The notes under the pieces are model-generated. The model was not told the DNA's origin, ran no database searches, and saw only the letters and a program-made list of their open reading frames with translations. Positions 57,436 through 64,000 of a stretch of 64,000 bases of DNA are shown one piece after another. Origin of the DNA: Ornithinimicrobium sp. F0845 (GTDB lineage: Bacteria > Actinomycetota > Actinomycetes > Actinomycetales > Dermatophilaceae); assembly GCF_023015765.1 (NCBI RefSeq), contig NZ_JALKAL010000002.1, forward strand, positions 221,778-285,777, given 5' to 3'. Position 1 is the first letter of the stretch. Each line of letters begins with the position of its first letter. The translations under genes were made by a program, and so were the position numbers.

Positions 57436-57856
57436 CCACCAGACCGCGGTCGGGCTTGGAGCGGGACAATCTGGTCTCCAGAGTCTGGGCGTGCAGCCGC
57501 AGGGCGTCTCCCGGGCGCACCGGCCTCGGCCACCGGACCTCATCGACCCCCGGGGAGGCCAGCGACCCGCACCTGGTCAGGTAGTGGTCGGCGTACAGCC
57601 GCATGAAGACCCCGATGGTCTGGATCCCGCTCGCGATCAGCCCGGTAAACGGTCCGGTAGCCGCCCACTCCGGGTCGGTGTGCAGGCGTTGCGGATCATA
57701 GGTGCGGGCGAAGTCGACGATCTCCTCCTCGCTGAGCGTGATCGTGCCGTACTCACGCACGTCACCGACGGTGTAGTCCTCGAACCAGCGGTCGGTGCCC
57801 GGCGTCGGGAAGTCCTCACGCAGTGACCGGGTGGTGCTCCAGGAATCTGTCGACAT
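57353..57856 (-). CDS. MaoC-family hot-dog hydratase
   Basis: 167 residues. The hot-dog fold and catalytic segment FARTYDPQRLHTDPEWA (Asp and His pair) and GLIASGIQTIGVFMRL match (R)-hydratases of the MaoC type, which hydrate enoyl-CoA. The substrate is unclear, as no other fatty-acid gene is adjacent. I chose the ATG at 57856. Its 3' end overlaps the convergent membrane-protein gene by 83 bp. Confidence 0.9.
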   Translation of the reverse strand: MSTDSWSTTRSLREDFPTPGTDRWFEDYTVGDVREYGTITLSEEEIVDFARTYDPQRLHTDPEWAATGPFTGLIASGIQTIGVFMRLYADHYLTRCGSLASPGVDEVRWPRPVRPGDALRLHAQTLETRLSRSKPDRGLVVTVCELLNQDDEVVLSQRVMNLVAVRP

Positions 57857-57901
57857 GCCCCCATCCTTGCCGACACCTCGGGTCCGGTCCGACGGGACCA
57901 C

Positions 57902-59182
57902 TCAGCGGGTGCGGTCGTTGAGATCGGCCACGTGCGGGGAGACCGACGGGTCGAGGCCCAGCCCCAGCGCCAGGTAGGTCGCCGTGAAGTCAGCGGTGGC
58001 GACGAGTTCCGCCAGCCTGGTCAGTGGCCGTCCCGGTTGGGCGATGACGTCCATCACCCGCACGCCGGCCTCCCGTGCCGTCACGAGCACCGCATCGGTC
58101 AGCGCCTCGACCTGCACCGACTCCTGCGTCGGCGGGTCGACCGGCGCGTCCCGCAGGGTCAGCAGACCGAGCTGCGGCAGGGACGGGCCGTCCAGGAAGG
58201 GGTCGGCGAAGATGTCCCGTCCACCCTCCCCGCGCGGGATCTCCGCGAGGTCGCCCTCCGGCTCGTCGAACAGGTGCGGCTCCCAGCCGCTGGTGTCGAT
58301 GTCGCCGAGCTTGATCCGGCCCGCGTCATAGGTGCCGGGGCGCCGGCCCCCGATCGTCGTGTAGGGGCCGTCGAAGCAGGCCACGATCTGGCTCGCCGCG
58401 TCCGGGAGCTCCCCCCACGGAGCGGGGATGCGTGCGGTGCGCGCGAGCATCGAGGAGGCCCGGGCGGCCGCGACCCCGCTCAGCGGTGAGTCGCCCAGCA
58501 CCATCGGCACGGTCTCGGCCAGCTGCAGCGCGAGGAGCTTGGCCGGGTTGACGAACGACTCTGATGCCGGGCGGTAGGCCTCGGCCGCCTCGTCCAGCCG
58601 CTCGGCGACCTCACTCATCCCCTCCGCTGGGGCGTCGACGAGACCGACGGCGTCCGCGCCGAGTAGCACCGGCACCAGGAGGCTCCACAGTGCGGTCCGG
58701 GAACTGGTCCGCGAGCGGCCCACGCCGATGTGCACCCCCCGGGCGCGTCGGCATACGTCCGCCAGTGGTGAGTCGTCGGCACCGACGGTGAGGAGGGAGG
58801 ACCCCCGCCGGGCCGCCTCCGCCGCGATCGCCAGCGGTCCCGGGGCCCGGCCCGAGAGGGAGACAGCCACCACGAGATCGAGCGGGCCGACCCACCCGGG
58901 CAGCGGCAGGTTGCGGCGGGCCTGCACCGGCACCGGTGAGCCCGGCTCGGCCAGCAGCTCGAGGACGTCCGCGACCAGGGCCGAGCCCCCAAGTGCGGCG
59001 ACCAGGACCGACCTGGGCCGGTCGAGCCGCGCCAGTCGGTCGATGCCGGCCTCCTGGGCCAGCGTGACCGACTCGCGGACCTGGGCACCCGCTGTCGCCA
59101 AGGCGCGCAGCGTCTGCCGACTGTCCTTGCGCAGCAGCTCCTCGGAGTCGTCGAGCAGTGCGTCGTCGATGTGCGGTGCCAT
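57902..59182 (-). CDS. SIS-domain sugar isomerase-like protein (Rv3256c-like)
   Basis: 426 residues. Two SIS folds are visible (VLVAALGGSALVADVLELL and the second near PAKLLALQLAETVPMV), as in bifunctional phosphoglucose/phosphomannose isomerases. Next to manB it should feed mannose or GDP-mannose synthesis, which mycobacteria use for lipoglycans. The conserved ESFVNPAKLLA and GRIKLGDIDTSGWEPHLF are family-specific. The ATG at 59182 is 9 bp after the Trm112-like stop: one operon with manB. Confidence 0.85.
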   Translation of the reverse strand: MAPHIDDALLDDSEELLRKDSRQTLRALATAGAQVRESVTLAQEAGIDRLARLDRPRSVLVAALGGSALVADVLELLAEPGSPVPVQARRNLPLPGWVGPLDLVVAVSLSGRAPGPLAIAAEAARRGSSLLTVGADDSPLADVCRRARGVHIGVGRSRTSSRTALWSLLVPVLLGADAVGLVDAPAEGMSEVAERLDEAAEAYRPASESFVNPAKLLALQLAETVPMVLGDSPLSGVAAARASSMLARTARIPAPWGELPDAASQIVACFDGPYTTIGGRRPGTYDAGRIKLGDIDTSGWEPHLFDEPEGDLAEIPRGEGGRDIFADPFLDGPSLPQLGLLTLRDAPVDPPTQESVQVEALTDAVLVTAREAGVRVMDVIAQPGRPLTRLAELVATADFTATYLALGLGLDPSVSPHVADLNDRTR

Positions 59183-59191
59183 GTGGGCTCC

Positions 59192-59398
59192 TCAGCGCGT
59201 GACGGTCGCGGCGTCGCTCTCGAGGAGGACGGGGATGCCGTCGGTGATGGGGTACTGACGGCGCTGTCCGGGTCCCCCACAGTCCTCGGCGCACTCCAGG
59301 ACTGGATCCCCCGCCTCGTTGGTCGCGTCGACCAGCTCGTGGCGCCCGACCGGGCAGCGCAGGATCTCCCGCACCCAGGGCTCGATCGCGTCGGTCAT
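59192..59398 (-). CDS. Trm112-family protein
   Basis: 68 residues of the Trm112/YcaR fold: EILRCPVGRHEL, a Cys-containing loop (ECAEDCGGPG) and the closing RQYPITDGIPVLL. Such proteins often pair with a methyltransferase or stabilise a partner; the partner here is not known. It sits between manB and the SIS gene, as is typical in actinobacteria. Its start overlaps the manB stop (ATGA). Confidence 0.85.
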   Translation of the reverse strand: MTDAIEPWVREILRCPVGRHELVDATNEAGDPVLECAEDCGGPGQRRQYPITDGIPVLLESDAATVTR

Positions 59399-60816
59399 GC
59401 TCGCACCATCCTCAGGACTTCGTCACGGACCTTGCTCATGGTCGCCTCGTCGGAGGCCTCCACGTTGAGCCGCAGCAGCGGCTCGGTGTTGCTGGGCCGA
59501 AGCGAGACGGCCCAGTAGGCCCCGTCGGGACCGCTCGACATACTCAACCCGTCGAGCAGGTCGACAGTAGCGCCCCGCTCATCCCCCCACGCACGCACTC
59601 TCGCGGTCGCTGCTGCCACGTCCTCGACGCGGCTGTTGATCTCGCCCGAGCCGGTGTAGCGCTCGTAGGGTGCGACCAACTCGGAGAGCGGGCCGGTCTG
59701 CTCCCCGAGCGCGGCCAGCACGTGCATCGCGGCCAGCATGCCGGTGTCGGCGAACCAGAAGTCGCGGAAGTAGTAGTGCGCCGAGTGCTCCCCGCCGAAG
59801 ACCGCGGCGTGCTCGGCCATCTGCGCCTTGATGAAGGAGTGTCCGACGCGGGTGCGCACCGGGCGGGCCCCCGCCTCCAGGATCGTCTCCGGCACGGCGC
59901 GGGAGCAGATGACGTTGTGGACCACGGCGACGTCGCCGGGGTCGACCCCGGCCGCCACCTCGCGGGCGATCTCTCGGGCGGCGACCAACGCCGTGATGGC
60001 GCTGGGGGTCACCGGGGTGCCTCGTTCGTCGACGACGAAGCAGCGGTCGGCGTCACCGTCGAAGGCGAGGCCAAGGTCGGCGTCGTGGGCCAGGACGGCC
60101 GCCTGCAGGTCGCGCAGGTTCTCCGGCTCCAGCGGGTTGGCCTCGTGGTTGGGGAAGGTGCCGTCCAGCTCGAAGTAGAGCGGGACCACCTCCAGCGGCA
60201 GGGCCGTGCGCTGCAGGACGGCCGGCACGGTGTGCCCGGCCATGCCGTTGCCCGCATCGACGACCACCGTGAGGGGACGTCCCCGGGAGAGGTCGACGAG
60301 GGAGTGCAGGAAGTCGGCGTAGTCCACGAGCAGGTCGGCCTCGGCGATGCTGCCAGTCCGACTGCCTGACGGGAGGTCGTGGTGCGCGCCCCGGTCCAGG
60401 AGCCACTGGGCCAGGTCCCGCACCTCGGCCAGGCCGCTGTCCAGGCCGACCGGCCGGGCGCCCGAACGGCACAGCTTGATGCCGTTGTAGCCCGCGGGGT
60501 TATGACTGGCGGTGAACATCGCCCCCGGCACGCCACGAGCGCCGCTGGCGTAGTAGAGGCCGTCGGTGGAGCAGAGCCCGATCATCGTCACGTCCACGCC
60601 GTGAGCCGCGGCTCCGGCGGCGAAGGCCCGGGACAGCTCGGGAGAGGAGGGCCGCATGTCGTGGCCGATGACCAGGTCGGTTGCACCCCCGGGGATCACG
60701 ACGACCTGGGCGAAGGCGGAGCCGAGCGCGCTCGCGACGGCCGCGTTGAGCTGCTGCGGCACGAGTCCACGCACGTCGTAGGCCTTGATGAAGTCCTGGA
60801 GGCGCGGTGCGGTCAC
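59395..60816 (-). CDS. manB: phosphomannomutase/phosphoglucomutase
   Basis: 473 residues. The phosphoserine loop is TASHNPAGYNGIK, the metal loop DGDADRCF, the sugar-binding loop GEHSAHYYF, and the phosphate-binding end SLRPSNTEPLLRLN. It converts Man-6-P to Man-1-P for GDP-mannose. Position and partners match Rv3257c. It is the first gene of a coupled manB-Trm112-SIS run, 10 bp after the DUF3499 stop. Confidence 0.95.
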   Translation of the reverse strand: MTAPRLQDFIKAYDVRGLVPQQLNAAVASALGSAFAQVVVIPGGATDLVIGHDMRPSSPELSRAFAAGAAAHGVDVTMIGLCSTDGLYYASGARGVPGAMFTASHNPAGYNGIKLCRSGARPVGLDSGLAEVRDLAQWLLDRGAHHDLPSGSRTGSIAEADLLVDYADFLHSLVDLSRGRPLTVVVDAGNGMAGHTVPAVLQRTALPLEVVPLYFELDGTFPNHEANPLEPENLRDLQAAVLAHDADLGLAFDGDADRCFVVDERGTPVTPSAITALVAAREIAREVAAGVDPGDVAVVHNVICSRAVPETILEAGARPVRTRVGHSFIKAQMAEHAAVFGGEHSAHYYFRDFWFADTGMLAAMHVLAALGEQTGPLSELVAPYERYTGSGEINSRVEDVAAATARVRAWGDERGATVDLLDGLSMSSGPDGAYWAVSLRPSNTEPLLRLNVEASDEATMSKVRDEVLRMVRA

Positions 60817-60826
60817 GCGGGTGAGC

Positions 60827-61186
60827 CTATCGGTCGCGCAGCAGGCGCAGGTGACCGCGGCGACCGATCTCGGTCACGCTGGCCTCCGCCGGACGCAGCG
60901 GTGCCGCACCGGCGTCATCCCCCCGGACGGCCTTGTGCTCCCGCACCGCCTCGGCCAGGGCCACCAGGTCATCCGGCGGCTCCTCCCCCATGGCCAGGCG
61001 CACGACGTCCCAGCCACGCGGGGCCGTCAGCCGGCGCGCGTGGTTGTCGCAGAGGTCGTAGGAGTGCGGCTCGGCGTAGGTGGCCAGGGGACCCAGGACC
61101 GCGGTCTGCTCCGCATAGACATAGGTCAGCGTGGCGAGTGCCTGGTGGGCACACGCGGTCTTGGAGCACTGCCGGGAGATAGCCAC
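60827..61186 (-). CDS. DUF3499 protein
   Basis: 119 residues. Cysteines in RQCSKTACAHQA and the YDLCDNHARR pair would hold one zinc (C-x4-C ... C-x2-H). The family is actinobacterial, always near manB (Rv3258c), function unknown; a nucleic-acid or protein-binding role is plausible. I chose the GTG at 61186, after a TACAGT hexamer (part of a CGGCATAC motif) 8 bp away, which suggests a leaderless mRNA. The longer frame has an Arg-rich start with no similarity. Confidence 0.85.
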   Translation of the reverse strand: MAISRQCSKTACAHQALATLTYVYAEQTAVLGPLATYAEPHSYDLCDNHARRLTAPRGWDVVRLAMGEEPPDDLVALAEAVREHKAVRGDDAGAAPLRPAEASVTEIGRRGHLRLLRDR

Positions 61187-61292
61187 GATCCAAGACTGTA
61201 TGCCGTTCCTCGCCTCCCGCGTCGCAACCACGCCGAGACGGGACGCGCCCGCTCCCTGCCGGGTGTCCCGCCCCCCGGCCTGAGGGTGTTGG

Positions 61293-61715
61293 ATGGAGTC
61301 CATGCCAGGACCGCAGGGAGTGCCGCGACGTCCCCGCCGGCGCGACCGGCGCGGCAGGGGCCCGCGCGGCCCGCTCGCCTGGCCGCCCGTCCCGGTCATG
61401 ACCAGCCGGTCTGCCCGCTTCGACGACCTGGTGCTCGACGCCGTGCAGCTGATCGAGCAGCGTCTGGGACGCGAGCTGACCGGGCTTGAGGTGGCAGTGG
61501 AGGATGTGCCACCGACCGATCCGGCTCCCTGGGAGTCCGGGATCGCGCTGGGCCGGCTCTTCCCCGCCGAGGGTGCCCTGCCCGCGCGGGTCGTGGTCTA
61601 CCGGCGGCCCGTGGAGTCACGAGCACGGGATGACGAGCTGGCCACACTCGTGCACGAGGTCCTCGTCGAGCAGGTCGCTTCGATGCTGGGAATGGACCCC
61701 GAAGACCTCCTCTGA
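61293..61715 (+). CDS. Rv3259-like metallopeptidase-family protein
   Basis: About 140 residues. The central and C-terminal parts (RSARFDDLVLDAVQLIEQR, GIALGRLFPA, VVVYRRPVESRARDDELATLVHEVLV) closely resemble Rv3259, annotated as a minimal zincin. The site that should read HExxH is HEVLV here, lacking the second His, so it is probably not an active peptidase. It is divergent from DUF3499, as Rv3259 is from Rv3258c. The start is the ATG at 61293 or 61302. Confidence 0.8.
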   Translation: MESMPGPQGVPRRPRRRDRRGRGPRGPLAWPPVPVMTSRSARFDDLVLDAVQLIEQRLGRELTGLEVAVEDVPPTDPAPWESGIALGRLFPAEGALPARVVVYRRPVESRARDDELATLVHEVLVEQVASMLGMDPEDLL

Positions 61716-61731
61716 CACCGGTCGGGGCCTT

Positions 61732-61859
61732 CGAGTCACGGCAACCACGGGGCGACGGGTCCTCGCGTCCCGGCAACCAGGGGGCGACGGGTCCCCGCGT
61801 CACGGCAACCAGGCGGCGACGGGCCAGCGCGTCACGGCAACCAGGGGGCGACGGAGCGG
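61732..61859 (-). repeat. 32-bp tandem repeats at the end of the DUF5719 gene (4 units)
   Basis: Units at 61732-61763, 61764-61795, 61796-61827 and 61828-61859, each exactly 32 bp and sharing a CACGGCAACCAGGGGGCGAC-like core. The last contains the final codons and stop of the DUF5719 gene; the other three are copies of that gene end placed downstream, each with its own stop. Confidence 0.9.
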
Positions 61860-63769
61860 ACCTGGTGCGTGACGGGCGCCTCGGGCAGCACCGTCCCGGC
61901 GACCAGGACGCCCAGGTCGTCCTCCGCGGCCGTGAGCAGCGCAGAGGCCGCGGAGCCCTCGACGGCCCGGACCCAGACGCTCTCGGTGGCCGGGTCCAAC
62001 TCGATGGTGACGCTCCCGGCGGCGGGGACCTCCTCGGTGCGCACCTCGGTGCTGCCCTGGACGAGCGTGACGACCTCGACTCGGGCCCCTTCGGTGGAGG
62101 CCACGGACAGTTCCCGCGGCAACGGGTCAGCGTCGCGGTGCGCCAGGGGCAGGCCGACCAGACCGGTCGAGGGCGTGACCGCGGGGACCCAGGCGAACTC
62201 GCCCACCCCGTCCGCCTCCGCACGGAGGACGATCTGTGCCGCGGCCACGACGGGGGCGTCGGCCACGACCTCGATCGCGTGCGTCCCCTCGGGCAGGTCG
62301 GACACGTCGATGTCGGCGACCGCGCCGGCGTCGACGGTGGTCACCGCGTTGGCGACCCGCACCGGCCCCTCCGCCGTCAGCGCGCGCACCTGCACCACGG
62401 CCTGCTCGGTGCCGGGGACCCCCACCCGCACGGAGGATGAGTCGGCCGACTCGGCCCCGGGTCCGGGCACCGCCGGGATCACCTGGGCCGTGGCGGGTGC
62501 AGCAGTGGCGGTGGTGAGCTCGGTGCCCCGGTCGAGCGTCCCCTCGAGCCACCTGTCACCGACCGCGGCGAGCACCGGACCGCCGGTGGTCGTCAGGTGG
62601 ATGACGGGACGCTGCTCCCCGGGAGCCAGCGCATCGACGAGGACCACGTGGCGCCCTCCCGGAGCGATGACGATCCCGCGGCCGCCCACGACCGCGACCG
62701 GTCCACCCGCACCCAGCACCTCGACGTCGGCGGTCACGGGGTTGCCCGTGGGATTGGCCAGGATGAGCCGCTCGGCTCGGCCCGGTTCGGCCCCACCCGC
62801 GATGTACCAGGCCTCGTCCATCGCCTGCGTGCACGGCGCCATGCTGAGGCCGCGCTGCTGTTCCTCCTGGTCGAGCGCGAGCTGTGAGCCGGCGAAGCCT
62901 GCTGCGAGTGAGCCGGTGGCGGTGCCGCGGACCCAGTTGGCGCCGGACACCTGCAGTCGTGCCACGTCGCTGCGCGCGGCCGACCGTTCCGTCGCACCGT
63001 CCGGGGTCACGGCCAGCTGGAGCTGTCCGGTGCCCGTGGGGTCGATCCCCTCTCCGAGTGCCTCCATGGGCGCACTGCCCGCCGAGACCGACACTGTCTG
63101 GTCGGGCTCGGTCACCGTGGGGTCGTCGAGACCGACGAGGTCGGGGCCCACGCAGCCGATCGAGCTCTCGGTGACCACCGCGAGTCCGGCCTGCTGCCCA
63201 TCCGGGACGGACGCGGACGCGCTTCGGTCCAGCGCGGCGGCCAGGTCCACACCGCTGATCCGACCCGAGCCAGCACCGTAGACCAGGGCGCCCGCGATCC
63301 CGACGAGAGCCACTGCCCTCGCCCACCGCCCGACGGCGGCGCGCCGACCGCGGCCCGTGCCACCGGTCGACGCCGGCCCGCCGTCGTCGCCCCCCGAGTC
63401 GTCGCCCTCCCAACCCTCGGGGCTCGAGGCCTCCGCGTCCCTGTCGCCGTCACTGTCCGGTGCCGCGTCATCGCTGCTCGCGAGGTCCGCACCGTCCCTG
63501 TCCGGCGCCGCGCCGTCACCACCCGGCGCCGCGCCGTCACCACCCGGCGACGCGTCGTCGCTGGTCCCTGAGTCCACGTCGACGGTCGCCGAGTCGGCGC
63601 TGGCGGAGGCTGTCGCCTCGGCACCTGCGGCCTGCCCATCCGGGCGGCCGTCGTCCTCCGGCACGCTGGCCGTCAACGGCGTCTGATCGGACTCCGGGTC
63701 CGGGTTGTCGTAGAAGAGGTCGTCGACGCGCGGCCGGTCCGGGCCGGAGCGCCTGGTGTAGTCCGCCAT
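61832..63769 (-). CDS. DUF5719 membrane-anchored protein
   Basis: 645 residues: an acidic, Asp/Ser/Ala-rich cytosolic region with short repeats (GDGAAPGGDG), one membrane segment (about 174-192), then a long extracellular beta-rich region with two DUF5719 halves. DUF5719 proteins accompany a large membrane glycosyltransferase in actinobacteria and probably serve cell-surface polysaccharide export. The ATG at 63769 shares one base with the upstream stop (TGATG), so it is coupled to that gene. Confidence 0.85.
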   Translation of the reverse strand: MADYTRRSGPDRPRVDDLFYDNPDPESDQTPLTASVPEDDGRPDGQAAGAEATASASADSATVDVDSGTSDDASPGGDGAAPGGDGAAPDRDGADLASSDDAAPDSDGDRDAEASSPEGWEGDDSGGDDGGPASTGGTGRGRRAAVGRWARAVALVGIAGALVYGAGSGRISGVDLAAALDRSASASVPDGQQAGLAVVTESSIGCVGPDLVGLDDPTVTEPDQTVSVSAGSAPMEALGEGIDPTGTGQLQLAVTPDGATERSAARSDVARLQVSGANWVRGTATGSLAAGFAGSQLALDQEEQQRGLSMAPCTQAMDEAWYIAGGAEPGRAERLILANPTGNPVTADVEVLGAGGPVAVVGGRGIVIAPGGRHVVLVDALAPGEQRPVIHLTTTGGPVLAAVGDRWLEGTLDRGTELTTATAAPATAQVIPAVPGPGAESADSSSVRVGVPGTEQAVVQVRALTAEGPVRVANAVTTVDAGAVADIDVSDLPEGTHAIEVVADAPVVAAAQIVLRAEADGVGEFAWVPAVTPSTGLVGLPLAHRDADPLPRELSVASTEGARVEVVTLVQGSTEVRTEEVPAAGSVTIELDPATESVWVRAVEGSAASALLTAAEDDLGVLVAGTVLPEAPVTHQVRSVAPWLP

Positions 63770-64000
63770 CAGGTCACCCTCCTGCGTCGTGAGCCGAACG
63801 GGAGCGCGAGGAAGAGCACCAGCACGGCGACCGCCACGGTGATCAGGCGCCAGGTCCCGTCCTGTCGGGGTAGCTCGATCTGGAGCTGGTCCGCCGCGCC
63901 CTGGGACACCTCGTAGCGCAGCGGCCACTCGCCGTCGACGGACTCGAGGAGCTCGCCGCTGGCCCGGACCTGCGCGACGGTGGCCCACCCCGCCTCCTCC
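63769..64000 (-). CDS. C-terminal end of a probable membrane glycosyltransferase (truncated by window edge)
   Basis: 76 residues in frame to the window edge: a beta-rich stretch, one membrane segment (LITVAVAVLVLFLALPF) and a basic end (SRRRRVT). The position just before a coupled DUF5719 gene is where a large family-2 glycosyltransferase lies in related genomes; the catalytic part is outside the window, so this is inferred from context. Confidence 0.55.
   Translation of the reverse strand, partial: EEAGWATVAQVRASGELLESVDGEWPLRYEVSQGAADQLQIELPRQDGTWRLITVAVAVLVLFLALPFGSRRRRVT

Overview
The window is about 70% G+C chromosomal DNA from an actinomycete. WhiB1, MtrA-MtrB-LpqB, PdtaS, a mycothione reductase, the large NAD-glutamate dehydrogenase and several families known mainly from Actinomycetota (DUF3499, DUF5719, DUF2505, Rv3235-like, Rv3259-like) all point there. 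A surface nuclease with three cell-wall-binding (CWB2) repeats suggests a member of Micrococcales near Intrasporangiaceae/Ornithinimicrobiaceae; that placement is inference. I see no rRNA, tRNA, CRISPR array, transposase, prophage or recognisable defence island.

Layout. 1-9.5 kb is mostly minus strand: the end of an unknown gene, an MGH1-like glucosidase, a 2OG-Fe(II) oxygenase preceded by a cysteine-type leader peptide, a lipoprotein, HflX, an RsmC-like methyltransferase (plus strand), a membrane protein coupled to a cupredoxin lipoprotein, and MiaA. 9.6-14.5 kb (plus) holds the PPDK regulatory kinase and PPDK, then a FhuF-like protein and a small Cys/Lys-rich protein behind a DtxR/IdeR-type iron box. 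14.5-24.5 kb holds a GNAT protein, an amidohydrolase, whiB1 facing pdtaS, the 1599-residue GDH, and two small genes. 24.5-30.2 kb is a minus-strand run: SAF protein, CpaE-like ATPase, wax-ester synthase-like protein, a DUF6912-like protein and pruA.

30.3-49 kb follows the Mycobacterium tuberculosis Rv3235-Rv3248c backbone: Rv3235-like, secA, hpf, comF, lpqB, mtrB, mtrA, sahH. A 1295-residue secreted nuclease and a YcaQ-like glycosylase sit between secA and hpf. 49-57.9 kb is more variable: mycothione reductase, kynA-kynU, an ABC exporter, an amidohydrolase and a MaoC-like protein. 57.9-64 kb returns to conserved synteny (Rv3256c-Rv3259): SIS isomerase, Trm112-like, ManB, DUF3499, Rv3259-like, DUF5719 and the end of a probable membrane glycosyltransferase.

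The most unusual signals are not genes. (1) The 8-mer CGGCATAC (GTATGCCG) occurs 26 times by my reading, on both strands and in all reading frames, even where it forces the rare codons ATA, GTA and TAT. (2) A 30-33 bp tandem repeat family sits at four intergenic sites in the first 10 kb; most units have a short GC stem whose two sides change together, followed by TTTTG. (3) Several genes end in tandem copies of their own 3' end including the stop codon (17, 18-20, 28 and 32 bp units). (4) A composite palindromic element follows lpqB. (5) Near-perfect 85-bp repeats lie between kynU and mtr.
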